Below are positions 1 to 8,644 of a stretch of DNA of 64,000 bases, in pieces. A program made the position numbers and the translations under genes. This DNA comes from Streptomyces rubiginosohelvolus. GTDB lineage: Bacteria; Actinomycetota; Actinomycetes; Streptomycetales; Streptomycetaceae. The stretch is taken from the NCBI RefSeq assembly GCF_014649875.1, contig NZ_BMTW01000004.1:124001-188000 (forward strand), read 5' to 3'. The notes under the pieces are model-generated. The model saw only the letters and a program-made list of their open reading frames with translations, searched no databases and was not told where the DNA came from. Position 1 is the first letter of the stretch. Every line of letters starts with the position of its first letter.

Positions 1-107
1 CCCGTCACCACGTAGACGAGATGGGGCTCGTCGTGCTGGTGTGTGTCGTGCCCCAGAAAGCGGATGGCGTTCTCGGCGACCACCGTGCCGAGGGATGTCG
101 TCGGCAA
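1..107 (-). CDS. AraC-family regulator, N-terminal fragment (5' end only)
   Basis: Only the first 35 codons lie in the window; the gene runs off the left edge. A TTG start at 107 is preceded by a good ribosome binding site (GGGAGG, plus-strand complement at 113-118, 5 bases away); an in-frame stop lies upstream and I see no ATG. The peptide contains GHDTHQHDEPHLVYVV, the His-rich first strands of the cupin-like sensor domain found in AraC/XylS activators. Divergence from a siderophore-binding lipoprotein gene across an iron box fits the AraC-type siderophore-responsive activators that often neighbour such uptake genes. The DNA-binding part is outside the window, so the family call rests on the cupin segment and context. 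Confidence 0.45.
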   Translation of the reverse strand, partial: MPTTSLGTVVAENAIRFLGHDTHQHDEPHLVYVVT

Positions 108-181
108 GCGTGCCTCCCGTTGTGCGATGCGTCGTGTCCGTCACCGACCATGTCGTACTCGGATCGACGCAGCGGAACCAG

Positions 182-200
182 CGAGGTTAGCCTCACCTTA
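182..200. promoter_or_regulatory. Iron box (DmdR/IdeR-type operator)
   Basis: CGAGGTTAGCCTCACCTTA matches 15 of 19 positions of the DmdR/IdeR consensus TTAGGTTAGGCTCACCTAA. It lies 45 bases upstream of the siderophore-binding lipoprotein and between it and the divergent regulator. It would repress uptake genes when iron is plentiful. The match is seen directly; the regulation is inferred from known actinobacterial iron boxes. Confidence 0.75.
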
Positions 201-244
201 CCAACAGCTCGAACGGTCGAGCCTGCCCAGTCTCATGAGGTCCC

Positions 245-1231
245 ATGTTTGCTCCTGCCCGTCTTCTCGCCGTCGCGGTCGTCGCCGCACTGGCCCTCAC
301 CGGCTGCTCGGCCTCCGACCCGTCGGGCGACGGGGACAAGGCGTCCGCCGCGAAGACCCGTGCCGTCACGACCGACTACGGCAAGGTGAAGGTGCCGACC
401 GAGCCGAAGCGGGTGGTCGTGCTGAACCACGCGCTCGCCGGGTACCTCTACGACCTCGACGTGCCGGTCACGGCGACGATTCCCGAGGACGCCGAGAGCA
501 AGGGCGCGTTCTCCCCGAACTGGGCGAAGGAGGCGAAGGAGGACGGTACGACGTTCCTGCCGTGGAGCGTCGACGGCTTCGACCTGGAGGCGATCCTCGC
601 CCTCGACCCCGACCTCATCGTCGGCGGCGGCATCGGCTTCCCGCTGTTCCAGGCGGAGAAGGTGTACGACGACCTCTCCGACATCGCCCCCACCGTGCTC
701 GTCGGCAAGAAGCTCGGCGACTGGCGGGCCCAGTTCTCCTTCCTCGCCGACGACGTGTTCGGCAGGCCCGACGTCTACAAGGAGCACGTGGCCGCCTACG
801 ACCGGCGGATCGACGAGGTGAAGCAGGCGATCACACCGCCGGCCGGCCCGGTCTCCTTCCTGGCCCTCACCGGCGACGGCACCGCCTACGGCCTGGTGGA
901 GAGCGTGGGCCTGCCCACCGAGCTGAAGAAGGTCGGCATCGAACCGGCCCCGGTCTTCGCCGACGGCGGTTTCAAGGTGTACGGACAGGGCGGTGACATG
1001 TTCGAGCTGTCGACCGAGAAGGTGGGCCAGACGATCACCCAGCCGTCCGTGTTCGTGATGGGCTTCAACGCCGACACGACCGACGTCGCCACGCTGAAGA
1101 AGAACCCCGTCTACAAGGCGCTGCCCGCCTTCAAGGCGAACCGGGCCTACGACCTGCCGCACTGGGTGCTGCGCGGCGACTACGACGAGTCGATGGCCCT
1201 GCTCGACATCATCGAGAAGCAGTTCTCCTGA
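245..1231 (+). CDS. Iron-siderophore ABC transporter substrate-binding lipoprotein
   Basis: This is a cell-surface lipoprotein that captures ferric siderophores for an ABC importer. The 328-residue product starts with a signal peptide and a lipobox (ALTGC, lipidated Cys at residue 21), followed by a periplasmic-binding-protein fold of the FecB/FepB type with the typical GKVKVPTEPKRVVVL first strand and a DLSDIAPTV segment. No permease or ATPase gene follows, so it probably works with a transporter encoded elsewhere, as DesE-type proteins do. It lies downstream of an iron box and its stop overlaps the start of the siderophore-interacting reductase by one base (TGATG), so uptake and iron release are translationally coupled. 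The cognate siderophore cannot be told from sequence. Confidence 0.9.
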   Translation: MFAPARLLAVAVVAALALTGCSASDPSGDGDKASAAKTRAVTTDYGKVKVPTEPKRVVVLNHALAGYLYDLDVPVTATIPEDAESKGAFSPNWAKEAKEDGTTFLPWSVDGFDLEAILALDPDLIVGGGIGFPLFQAEKVYDDLSDIAPTVLVGKKLGDWRAQFSFLADDVFGRPDVYKEHVAAYDRRIDEVKQAITPPAGPVSFLALTGDGTAYGLVESVGLPTELKKVGIEPAPVFADGGFKVYGQGGDMFELSTEKVGQTITQPSVFVMGFNADTTDVATLKKNPVYKALPAFKANRAYDLPHWVLRGDYDESMALLDIIEKQFS

Positions 1232-3000
1232 TGGCCTCCCAGCGCGCGTACACGACGCACCCCCTCGTCCTGCGCCGGGTCGCCGTGCGCCGCGTCGAGG
1301 AGGTGACCCCCCGGATGCGGCGCGTCGTCCTCGGCGGCGAGGACCTCGCGGCGTTCACCCGGGACGGGATCGACCACCCCGGCTTCGCCGCGCCCGGGTT
1401 CGACGACCACGTCAAACTGATCCTGGCCGCCGACGGGGACATCCGGGCGGCGCTCCCGGCCCAGTTGCCGCACGGCATCGAGTGGACCCCGGCCGAACAC
1501 CGGCTGACCCGCGACTACACGCCCCGGCGGGTGGACCTCGACGCGGGTGAGGTCCACCTCGACTTCGTGGTGCACGGCGACGGGCCCGCGGAGTCCTGGT
1601 CCGCGGCGGCCCGGGAGGGCGACGAGCTGTGGTTCGTCGGCCCCAAGTCCTCGCTCCGGCTGCCGGAAGGGCTGGACTGGATCCAGCTCGTCGGCGACGA
1701 GACGGCGCTGCCCGCGATCGGCCGCTTCCTCGACGAACGCCCCCTCGACGTCCCGGCGCACGTCCTGGTGACCGTCCCGGACGACGCGGCACGCCAGGAA
1801 CTCGCCCTGCGCGACGGCGACACGGTCACCTGGGTCCTCGCGGAGCCGGGTGACGCGGCGGCGCTGGAGTCCGCCGTACGCGCGCTGCCGGTGCCGGCGG
1901 GCGAGGGGTACGTCTGGGCGGCGGCGGAGAGCCGGGCGCTGCTGCCGGTACGCCGGTATCTCCAGCGGGAGGGGAAGCTCTCCAAGGACCGGGTGAACAT
2001 CACGGGTTACTGGCACCGCGAGGAGCCCGCCGCGCCGGAGGCGGAGGCGGAGGCCACGGCCGACTCCGCACCGGCACCCGCCGGGATTCCGTCGCCGCTG
2101 CCGTGGCTGGTCGCCCGGGCCGCGTTGCAGCTCGGCGTGGTGGACACGGTCGCCGATACCCCGGGGCTCTCCGCCGGCGCCCTCGCGGCCCGGCTGGGCG
2201 TGCCCGGTCCGGGGATCGCCGTCCTGCTGCCGCTGCTCGCCGCGTACGACGTGGTCGTCGACGCCGACGGGAGCGGGCTGCGTCTCGGTGCGGCGGGCGA
2301 GGAACTCCTCGACGACCACGAGCGCGAGGAGTACACCGGCCACGAGGCCGACCTGCTGCTCGCCCTCGCGCACCTCGCCCCCGCGCTCCGGGACGGCACA
2401 TCGCCGTGGCGCCTCGCCTCGGGCGCCACCCTGCACGACACGGTGGCCGACGACGCGGAGCGTTACGGCGAACTGGTCGAGGAGTGCGAGCAGTTGGTGT
2501 TCCTGCTGACCGGTCTGACGGCCGATCCCCTCTGGGAGGGCGTGAAGACCTGCCTCCTGACCGGTCCGGGGAGCGCCTCGATGGCCGCGGCCCTCGACGA
2601 CGCCGGACGGCGGCTGCGGCTGCGGATCGCGGAGGAGGGCGCACCGGCCGAGGTGCTGCGCGGACACGTTCCGGCGCCGGACCGGATCGACTGGACGGGC
2701 GGCCCCGCGGATGTCGCGGTCGCCGCGAAGGCGCTGGCGTACCGCACCGACGAGGAGGCCGTACGGCTTCTCACGCGGCTGGCCGCATGGACGGGGACGG
2801 CGGTGCTCGTTGAGGCCTCGCGCCCGGACGGGCTGAGCCCGCACGCGGCCGAGGCGGCACTGCACGCGTTCACCGCGACCGGCGGCCCGCTGCGCGACTC
2901 CGCCGCCCTCGCCGTCCTGGCGGAGCGGTCGGGCTGGCGGGTCGAGCGGACCGTCGCCCTCGGCTGGGGCGCGGAGGCCACGGTCCTGCGCCGGGCCTGA
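1231..3000 (+). CDS. Siderophore-interacting (ferric reductase) protein fused to a methyltransferase-like domain
   Basis: The first 270 residues or so are a siderophore-interacting flavoreductase (SIP/ViuB family) that uses FAD and NAD(P)H to reduce ferric siderophores in the cytoplasm. Visible motifs are the FAD-binding RDYTPRR, GDETALPAIGRFL for the nucleotide and the closing GYWHREE. Usual SIPs stop there (about 270-290 residues). This one continues after an Ala/Glu-rich linker for roughly 300 residues resembling an O-methyltransferase of the acetylserotonin/hydroxyneurosporene type: a winged-helix dimerisation part followed by a Rossmann-like part. In the latter the SAM glycine loop reads LLTGPGSAS rather than DVGGGTG, and the usual catalytic His region reads KALAYRTDEEA, so it is probably inactive. 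It is coupled to the lipoprotein gene by a 1-base overlap. The SIP call is firm; the role of the second half is unknown. Confidence 0.85.
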   Translation: MASQRAYTTHPLVLRRVAVRRVEEVTPRMRRVVLGGEDLAAFTRDGIDHPGFAAPGFDDHVKLILAADGDIRAALPAQLPHGIEWTPAEHRLTRDYTPRRVDLDAGEVHLDFVVHGDGPAESWSAAAREGDELWFVGPKSSLRLPEGLDWIQLVGDETALPAIGRFLDERPLDVPAHVLVTVPDDAARQELALRDGDTVTWVLAEPGDAAALESAVRALPVPAGEGYVWAAAESRALLPVRRYLQREGKLSKDRVNITGYWHREEPAAPEAEAEATADSAPAPAGIPSPLPWLVARAALQLGVVDTVADTPGLSAGALAARLGVPGPGIAVLLPLLAAYDVVVDADGSGLRLGAAGEELLDDHEREEYTGHEADLLLALAHLAPALRDGTSPWRLASGATLHDTVADDAERYGELVEECEQLVFLLTGLTADPLWEGVKTCLLTGPGSASMAAALDDAGRRLRLRIAEEGAPAEVLRGHVPAPDRIDWTGGPADVAVAAKALAYRTDEEAVRLLTRLAAWTGTAVLVEASRPDGLSPHAAEAALHAFTATGGPLRDSAALAVLAERSGWRVERTVALGWGAEATVLRRA

Positions 3001-3031
3001 ACGCCGCTCCCACGGGGGGTGGGGCGGCGGG

Positions 3032-3066
3032 GAAGCCGCCGAGGTCAGCCCGACCTCGGCGGCTTC
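3032..3066. terminator. Bidirectional hairpin terminator
   Basis: A perfect 15-base-pair stem (3032-3046 with 3052-3066) with an AGCCC loop lies between the convergent SIP-fusion gene and the kinase gene. It overlaps the kinase stop codon (3045-3047). There is no U-tract, as is common in high-GC actinobacteria. It should end transcription from both sides. Confidence 0.7.
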
Positions 3067-5309
3067 CGTGCATCGAAGGCGAAGAGGGTGTTCTTCGCCG
3101 CGGCCACGAACACCGCACGTCCCGCGACGGTCACGCGGGGGCTCGCGCCCTCCTGGCCCGTCAGCCCGTCGGCCTGCGGGTCCGTCGACCACAGCGGCTT
3201 TCCGTCGTCGGGCGACAGCGCGACCACCCGCCCGGTGGCCGAGCTGAAGTACACCGCGCCGTCACCCGTCGCCGGCCCGGACGCGCCCTCCACACCCGTC
3301 TGCCGCTTCCACTTCTTCCGGCCGGTGGCGGGGTCGAACGCGGTGACGAGACCGGTCTGCCCGCTCACGTAGACGGTGCCGTCCGCCATGCCGGGCGTGC
3401 CGCCGTACACCCGGTCGAACCGGGAGCGGGTCACCTTCCCCGAGGCGGGGTCGACGCGGACCACCCCGTCGTACCCGGCCCGCGCGGTCCCCTCGTAGTG
3501 CGGGGAGAGGAGGACGAGGGAGCCATCGGCGTCGCCCACCGGCACGGCGGGGCCTTCGACCGTGACGGGCCCGCCCAGCTCCCCGGAGTCGAGGGCGAGC
3601 GTACGCAGGGTGGGGCTGCGTTGTTCGAGGGCGTCGACCTCCGCGTCGGTCGCGCACATCGCGAGGAGCCGCGGGCCCGCCGGGACGGGCGCGCACTGGG
3701 TGCCGGCAGGGAACTGCGCCGTCCAGGCGACCTCGCCGCTGTGGGCGTCCCGGGCCTCGAAGCGGGAGTTGGAGGCGTCGACGGTCACCACGGCGGAGCC
3801 GGCCACGACGGCGTCCCGGGTCCGGCCGGTGACGGCCGTCGACTGGGCGCCGGACGGCGTGGACCACAGCTCCTCGCCGCTGTCCGCGTCGAGGGCCACG
3901 ACCTCGGTGGGCGGGCCCTGCGGGGCGTCCTGGTCGGCGATGCGGTAGCCGATCACGGTGTCGTCGGTGGCGCCCACCATGTACATGCCCTGGGCGGGGA
4001 CGCCGGGGCTCTTCGCGGTCCACACCCGCGATCCGTCCGCGGGGTTCACCCGGGTCGCGACGACACCGCCGCCCCCGCAGAACAGCGCGTCGTCGCGGGC
4101 GACGCAGCGCAGCTCGTCGGGGATGTCCTCGCGGCCGCCCGGCACGGTCGTGCGCCACGGCCCGAAGCCGTCGGGGAGGGTGCCGCCCGGCGCGGCGGCG
4201 CTCCGCCCGGCGTCCGTGCCCCGGCCGTCCGTGCCGTCGCCGTTGCCGTCGGCGCCGCCCGTCGTCAGCGCGGCGACTCCCCCGCCGATGGCCGCCACCG
4301 CGACCGCCGCTGCCAGCACGGGCCGCCAGCGGCGACGCAGCCGGCCGCCGATCGCGGTGCCGGTGCTCCCGGCGTCGGAAGCGGTCGGGGCTGCCGGGGC
4401 GGGGGTCGTCGGAGGCGGGGTGTCCGGTGTCATGAGGTGGTGCTGGGTGAGCATGTCGCGGGTCCGGCCCGCGCCCGGCCCGCCGGTGGCGGTGCCGCCC
4501 AGGTCGGACGGCAGGTCGCGCAGCAGCACGAGAAGTTCGTCCACCGAGGGACGCCGCTCGGGATCCTTGTCCAGGCACGGCTCGACGACCGCGCGCAGGG
4601 CATCCGGTACGGCGCCCAACGACGGCTCCTCGTGCACCACTTGGTACGCCGTGATGTAGGGGCTGTCCGCGTCGAAGGGCCCGTGGCCCGTCGCCGCGTA
4701 CACCAGGAGCGTCCCCATCGAGAAGACGTCGGAGCGCGGGCCCACGCCGCGCGGCGCCTGCAGTTGCTCGGGCGACATGAAGGGCGGCGTACCGATGACC
4801 CGCCCGGTCATCGTCAGCGTCTCCTGGTCGACGGCGCGGGAGATGCCGAAGTCGATGACGCGGGGCCCCTCGGCCGAGAGGACCACGTTCGAGGGCTTCA
4901 GATCGCGGTGGACGACCCCCACCCGGTGGATGTCGCGCAGCGCCTCGGCGAGACCGACGGCGAGTCTCCGCAGCTCCGGCCCGTTCAGGGGGCCGTCGTC
5001 GGTGATGCGCTGGGCGAGCGTGGGGCCCTCGATGTAGGTCGTCGCCATCCACGGCTGGTCGGCCTCGGGGGCGGCGTCGACCACGGCGGCGGTGAACGCT
5101 CCGCTCACCCGCCGGGCGGCGGCCACCTCCTGCCGGAACCGGATGCGGAACTCGTCGTCCCCCGCGAACTGCTGGTGGATCAGCTTGATCGCGATGGACC
5201 GGCCGGAACTCGTCCGGGCCAGGAAGACCGTGCCCATGCCACCCGAACCGAGCCGCGCCTCCAGCGGATAGCCGCCGATCTCGGCTGGGTCACCTCCGCG
5301 CAGCGACAC
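3045..5309 (-). CDS. Serine/threonine protein kinase with PQQ-type beta-propeller sensor domain
   Basis: This is a membrane-anchored Hanks-type kinase of 754 residues. The N-terminal kinase domain (residues 10-275) has GSGGMG (glycine loop, 21-26), Lys42, HRDLKPSN, DFG and the activation-segment SPE, so it should be active. A Pro/Ala-rich linker leads to one membrane segment (RPVLAAAVAVAAIGGGVAAL, around residues 330-350). The extracellular part has repeated PQQ-like blades (for example DPATGRKKWKRQTG and SPDDGKPLWSTDP) forming a beta-propeller that may sense a ligand or cell-wall component. The substrate is unknown. It is transcribed alone, convergent to the SIP gene with a shared terminator. 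Confidence 0.92.
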   Translation of the reverse strand: MSLRGGDPAEIGGYPLEARLGSGGMGTVFLARTSSGRSIAIKLIHQQFAGDDEFRIRFRQEVAAARRVSGAFTAAVVDAAPEADQPWMATTYIEGPTLAQRITDDGPLNGPELRRLAVGLAEALRDIHRVGVVHRDLKPSNVVLSAEGPRVIDFGISRAVDQETLTMTGRVIGTPPFMSPEQLQAPRGVGPRSDVFSMGTLLVYAATGHGPFDADSPYITAYQVVHEEPSLGAVPDALRAVVEPCLDKDPERRPSVDELLVLLRDLPSDLGGTATGGPGAGRTRDMLTQHHLMTPDTPPPTTPAPAAPTASDAGSTGTAIGGRLRRRWRPVLAAAVAVAAIGGGVAALTTGGADGNGDGTDGRGTDAGRSAAAPGGTLPDGFGPWRTTVPGGREDIPDELRCVARDDALFCGGGGVVATRVNPADGSRVWTAKSPGVPAQGMYMVGATDDTVIGYRIADQDAPQGPPTEVVALDADSGEELWSTPSGAQSTAVTGRTRDAVVAGSAVVTVDASNSRFEARDAHSGEVAWTAQFPAGTQCAPVPAGPRLLAMCATDAEVDALEQRSPTLRTLALDSGELGGPVTVEGPAVPVGDADGSLVLLSPHYEGTARAGYDGVVRVDPASGKVTRSRFDRVYGGTPGMADGTVYVSGQTGLVTAFDPATGRKKWKRQTGVEGASGPATGDGAVYFSSATGRVVALSPDDGKPLWSTDPQADGLTGQEGASPRVTVAGRAVFVAAAKNTLFAFDARKPPRSG

Positions 5310-5461
5310 TCTCCCCGACCTCCCGTCCCCCGTGCGTGCGTCTCCGCCACCACGGGCCTGCTCGTTCGTGCTGCACCCAAACTAGTCGCAGGGCGGTACG
5401 GCGGAGCAAAGCGGGTGACGCACAGGGGGGCGGGACGGCCGGCTCTCGGGACGCAGTGTCG

Positions 5462-6424
5462 TCAGTCGCGCGGGCCGTCTCTCGGCACGTAGTGCTGCGG
5501 GAGCCCTCGCCGTTCTTCGGGCGGCAGGTTCCGGCCCGGTGTCTCCACCGGGGCCGACGCGGGCCGGCCCCGCTCGCGGTCCCAGCCCGCCCGGGCGCGC
5601 GGATGGAAGCGGTGCCGCTCGGGGACGTACCGCCAGGCGTGGTGTACCGACCGGCCCAGCAGGCACAGCAGGCGTTCATCGTGGGGCGTCCAGCGCAGGC
5701 CCAGGCGGTCCCGGACGGTCTGCGGATACAGGCCGACCGTGATCCACAGGGTCGTCCGCACGAGCGGGACGCGGGCGAGGGACCAGAACGGCGACGGCAG
5801 CCACCGCAGGAGGGGCGGCCGGGCGATACGGCGCATGTTCAGGACGTCCCGGGTCGGCCGGTTGTCCTCCAGGACGTCGGCGCACATGTGGTCCCAGTAC
5901 CGCTGGAACTCCTCCCAGCTGCCGGGCACGGGTTTCATCGAGAGGCCGTACAGCGCGTACCAGCGGACGTGCTCGTCGAAGAGCGTGCGCCTCTGTGCCT
6001 CGGTGAGGCCGCCGCCGAAGCGCTCGGCGACCTGCACGGTCAGCATGAAGAACGTGGCGTGTGCCCAGTAGAACGTGCCCGGGTTGAGCGCGTGGTACGG
6101 GCGGCCGTGCGCGTCGACCCCGCTGATCGCGGCGTGGTAGCCGCGCACCTCGCGGGCCGTACGGGCGGCGAGCGGGCCGTCGTAGACCACTCCCCCGATC
6201 GGGTACAGCGAGCGGAAGAGGCGCTCCCAGCGCTCCTCGAAGAAGCGTGAGTGCTCGGCGACGCCCGCGCCCAGCTCGGGGTGCATGTTCTGCATCGATC
6301 CGGCCCAGGGGGCGAGGAGGAGGCCCCTCCAGTCGCCGAACCAGCGCCAGGTGAGGGAGTCGGGGCCGAGCGGTTCGGGGGTTCTCGGGCCGGTCGGGCC
6401 GGGTCCGTGCGCTGACGCTGTCAC
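5462..6424 (-). CDS. Oxygenase MpaB family protein (DUF2236)
   Basis: The 320-residue product belongs to the MpaB/latex-clearing-protein-like family (DUF2236), heme-dependent oxygenases named after the mycophenolic acid pathway member. Family features seen here are the early GDWRGLLLAPWAGSMQN block and the His-rich central helices (NPGTFYWAHATFF). I chose the GTG at 6424 because GGAGG lies 5 bases upstream; the longer open frame begins inside the upstream operator region. It is divergent from a TetR regulator, with two copies of a palindromic operator between them, so it is probably derepressed by a small-molecule ligand. The substrate is unknown. A second, distant paralogue lies at 37619-38512. 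Confidence 0.85.
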   Translation of the reverse strand: MTASAHGPGPTGPRTPEPLGPDSLTWRWFGDWRGLLLAPWAGSMQNMHPELGAGVAEHSRFFEERWERLFRSLYPIGGVVYDGPLAARTAREVRGYHAAISGVDAHGRPYHALNPGTFYWAHATFFMLTVQVAERFGGGLTEAQRRTLFDEHVRWYALYGLSMKPVPGSWEEFQRYWDHMCADVLEDNRPTRDVLNMRRIARPPLLRWLPSPFWSLARVPLVRTTLWITVGLYPQTVRDRLGLRWTPHDERLLCLLGRSVHHAWRYVPERHRFHPRARAGWDRERGRPASAPVETPGRNLPPEERRGLPQHYVPRDGPRD

Positions 6425-6475
6425 GTGTACCTCCGCTGGGGTTCTCCGTTGCGAGGCCGTCGAGAGCAATCTGAT

Positions 6476-6513
6476 GACACCTGTCCTCAGGTTAAAATGT
6501 GCGGACACCTGTC
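6476..6513. promoter_or_regulatory. Twin TetR operator between mpaB-like gene and its regulator
   Basis: The imperfect palindrome GACACCTGTC occurs exactly twice, at 6476-6485 and 6504-6513, with starts 28 bases apart, between the divergent MpaB-type oxygenase and TetR genes. Each copy has GACA/TGTC arms. The arrangement suggests cooperative binding by the adjacent TetR and joint control of both genes. Confidence 0.65.
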
Positions 6514-6567
6514 GTCAATTGCACGAGCAGCACTCGACTACGCGAACAGAACACGGGGGAACCGGAG

Positions 6568-7182
6568 TTGACGGAACGGAGCTGGGGCGGCACCAAGCTC
6601 GCCGATCGTCGCGCCGCCCGTCGGCAGACCCTGCTGGACGTCGCCGGGCGGCTGGCCGGCGAGGAGGGGTGCGCGGCCGTCACGGTCCGGTCGGTCTGCC
6701 GTGAGGCGCGCCTGACGGACCGCTATTTCTACGAAAGCTTCACCGGACGCGACGACCTGCTCCTCGCCGCCTTCGAGCGGGTCGCCGACGAGGCCCGGAG
6801 CGCGCTGGAGGGAGCGGTGGCTACCGGCGGCCCGCAGCGCGAGGTCCGGGCCCGGGCCGCCGTCTCCGCCTTCGTCGCCCTGGTCCTGGACGCGCCGCAC
6901 AAGGGCCGCCTGCTGCTCCTGGAGCCCTTCGCCGACCCGGTGCTGGGGGCCCGAAGCCATCTGCTCATGCCGGTGTTCACCGACCTCGTGGGCGGCCAGC
7001 TCGCCGGTACGGGGGACGACATCGACCGCCGCCTGGCCGCGCACGCCCTGGTAGGCGGTCTGGCCAACCTCTTCGCGGGGTGGCTCCACGGCACGCTCGA
7101 CGTACCGCGCGAGCGGCTGGAGGCGCACTGCGTGGAGCTGGTGCTCGCGGCGACGACGTCCGCGACCGCGTCCGGGAAGTAG
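6568..7182 (+). CDS. TetR-family transcriptional regulator
   Basis: The 204-residue protein has a TetR N-terminal helix-turn-helix (residues about 10-60, including AVTVRSVCREARLTDRYFYESFTGRDDLL) and a helical ligand-binding C-terminal part. I prefer the TTG at 6568, which gives the sequence TERSWGGTKLADRRAARRQ and has GGGGGA 7 bases upstream; the longer frame from 6499 starts within the operator. It is divergent from the MpaB-type oxygenase gene with twin GACACCTGTC sites between, so it most likely represses that gene and itself. The inducer is unknown. Confidence 0.85.
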   Translation: MTERSWGGTKLADRRAARRQTLLDVAGRLAGEEGCAAVTVRSVCREARLTDRYFYESFTGRDDLLLAAFERVADEARSALEGAVATGGPQREVRARAAVSAFVALVLDAPHKGRLLLLEPFADPVLGARSHLLMPVFTDLVGGQLAGTGDDIDRRLAAHALVGGLANLFAGWLHGTLDVPRERLEAHCVELVLAATTSATASGK

Positions 7183-7294
7183 CCATCCCCGTCACGCGTC
7201 GCCGACCCGCGCCGCCATCACGCGAATCGAACAAGGTGAAAGTTTAACCAACAGTCTTCTCAACAGGATCACCCGTCACTACGGTGAGGGACCC

Positions 7295-8644
7295 ATGAGT
7301 CCCCCCATCGCCCCCGTGGGCTGGAGTCGCTGGCTGGTACCGCCCGCCGCCCTCTCGATCCACCTCTCCATCGGCCAGGCCTACGCCTGGTCCGTGTTCA
7401 AGCCCCCGCTGGAGGACGCGCTCGGCCTCAGCGGCACGCAGAGCGCCCTGCCCTTCCAGCTCGGCATCGTCATGCTCGGCCTCTCCGCCGCCTTCGGCGG
7501 CACGCTCGTCGAGCGGCGCGGGCCCCGATGGGCCATGACCGTCGCCCTCGTCTGCTTCTCCTCCGGCTTCCTGATCTCCGCGCTCGGCGCGGCGACCCAG
7601 CAGTTCTGGCTGATCGTCCTGGGGTACGGCTTCGTCGGGGGCATCGGTCTCGGCATCGGCTACATCTCGCCCGTGTCGACGCTCATCAAGTGGTTCCCCG
7701 ACCGCCCTGGCATGGCCACGGGCATCGCCATCATGGGGTTCGGCGGCGGTGCGCTGATCGCCTCGCCCTGGTCGGCGCAGATGCTGGAGTCCTTCGGCAG
7801 CGACAGCAAGGGCATCGCCCTCGCCTTCCTGGTGCACGGACTGTCCTACGCGGTCTTCATGCTGCTCGGCGTCCTGCTGGTACGGGTGCCGCGCCCGCGT
7901 ACGGAGGAGCAGCGGGCGGACGGCAGCCCCGCCACCGCCGCCGGGCCGCAGGTGTCGGCGCGTCAGGCGCTGCGCACCCCGCAGTTCTGGCTGCTGTGGG
8001 TCGTGCTCTGCATGAACGTGACGGCCGGCATCGGGATCCTGGAGAAGGCCGCGCCGATGATCACGGACTTCTTCGCGGACACCTCGACGCCCGTGTCGGT
8101 GACCGCGGCCGCCGGGTTCGTCGCCCTGCTGTCCGCGGCCAACATGGCCGGCCGGATCGGCTGGTCCTCGACCTCCGACCTGATCGGGCGCAAGAACATC
8201 TACCGCGTCTATCTCGGTGCGGGCACGCTCATGTACGCGCTCATCGCCCTGGTGGGAGACTCGTCCAAGCCGCTGTTCGTGCTGTGCGCGCTGGTCATCC
8301 TCTCCTTCTACGGCGGCGGCTTCGCGACGATCCCCGCCTATCTGAAGGACCTGTTCGGCACGTACCAGGTGGGCGCGATCCACGGCCGTCTGCTCACCGC
8401 CTGGTCCACCGCCGGGGTCCTCGGGCCACTCATCGTGAACTGGATCGCCGACCGGCAGGAGGAGGCCGGGAAGGACGGCGCGGATCTGTACGGGACGTCC
8501 CTCCTCATCATGATGGGCCTGCTCGTCATCGGCTTCGTGGCCAACGAACTGGTCCGCCCGGTCCACCCGTCGCACCACCTCGGCGACGTCACCGCGCAGA
8601 AGGGAGCGCCCGATGTCCGACAGCAGCAGTCAGAGTCCGCCTGA
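7295..8644 (+). CDS. OFA-family MFS transporter (oxalate/formate antiporter-like)
   Basis: This is an inner-membrane carrier of 449 residues with about 12 transmembrane segments, in line with the major facilitator superfamily. The early HLSIGQAYAWSVF segment and LIKWFPDRPGMATGIAIMGF around residue 130 mark the OFA group, whose founding member exchanges oxalate for formate; bacterial members also carry other small organic acids. The substrate here is unproven. The 3' end overlaps by 32 bases a small single-membrane-segment protein in another frame, so the two are made together. A small regulatory region of about 110 bases precedes it. Confidence 0.88.
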   Translation: MSPPIAPVGWSRWLVPPAALSIHLSIGQAYAWSVFKPPLEDALGLSGTQSALPFQLGIVMLGLSAAFGGTLVERRGPRWAMTVALVCFSSGFLISALGAATQQFWLIVLGYGFVGGIGLGIGYISPVSTLIKWFPDRPGMATGIAIMGFGGGALIASPWSAQMLESFGSDSKGIALAFLVHGLSYAVFMLLGVLLVRVPRPRTEEQRADGSPATAAGPQVSARQALRTPQFWLLWVVLCMNVTAGIGILEKAAPMITDFFADTSTPVSVTAAAGFVALLSAANMAGRIGWSSTSDLIGRKNIYRVYLGAGTLMYALIALVGDSSKPLFVLCALVILSFYGGGFATIPAYLKDLFGTYQVGAIHGRLLTAWSTAGVLGPLIVNWIADRQEEAGKDGADLYGTSLLIMMGLLVIGFVANELVRPVHPSHHLGDVTAQKGAPDVRQQQSESA

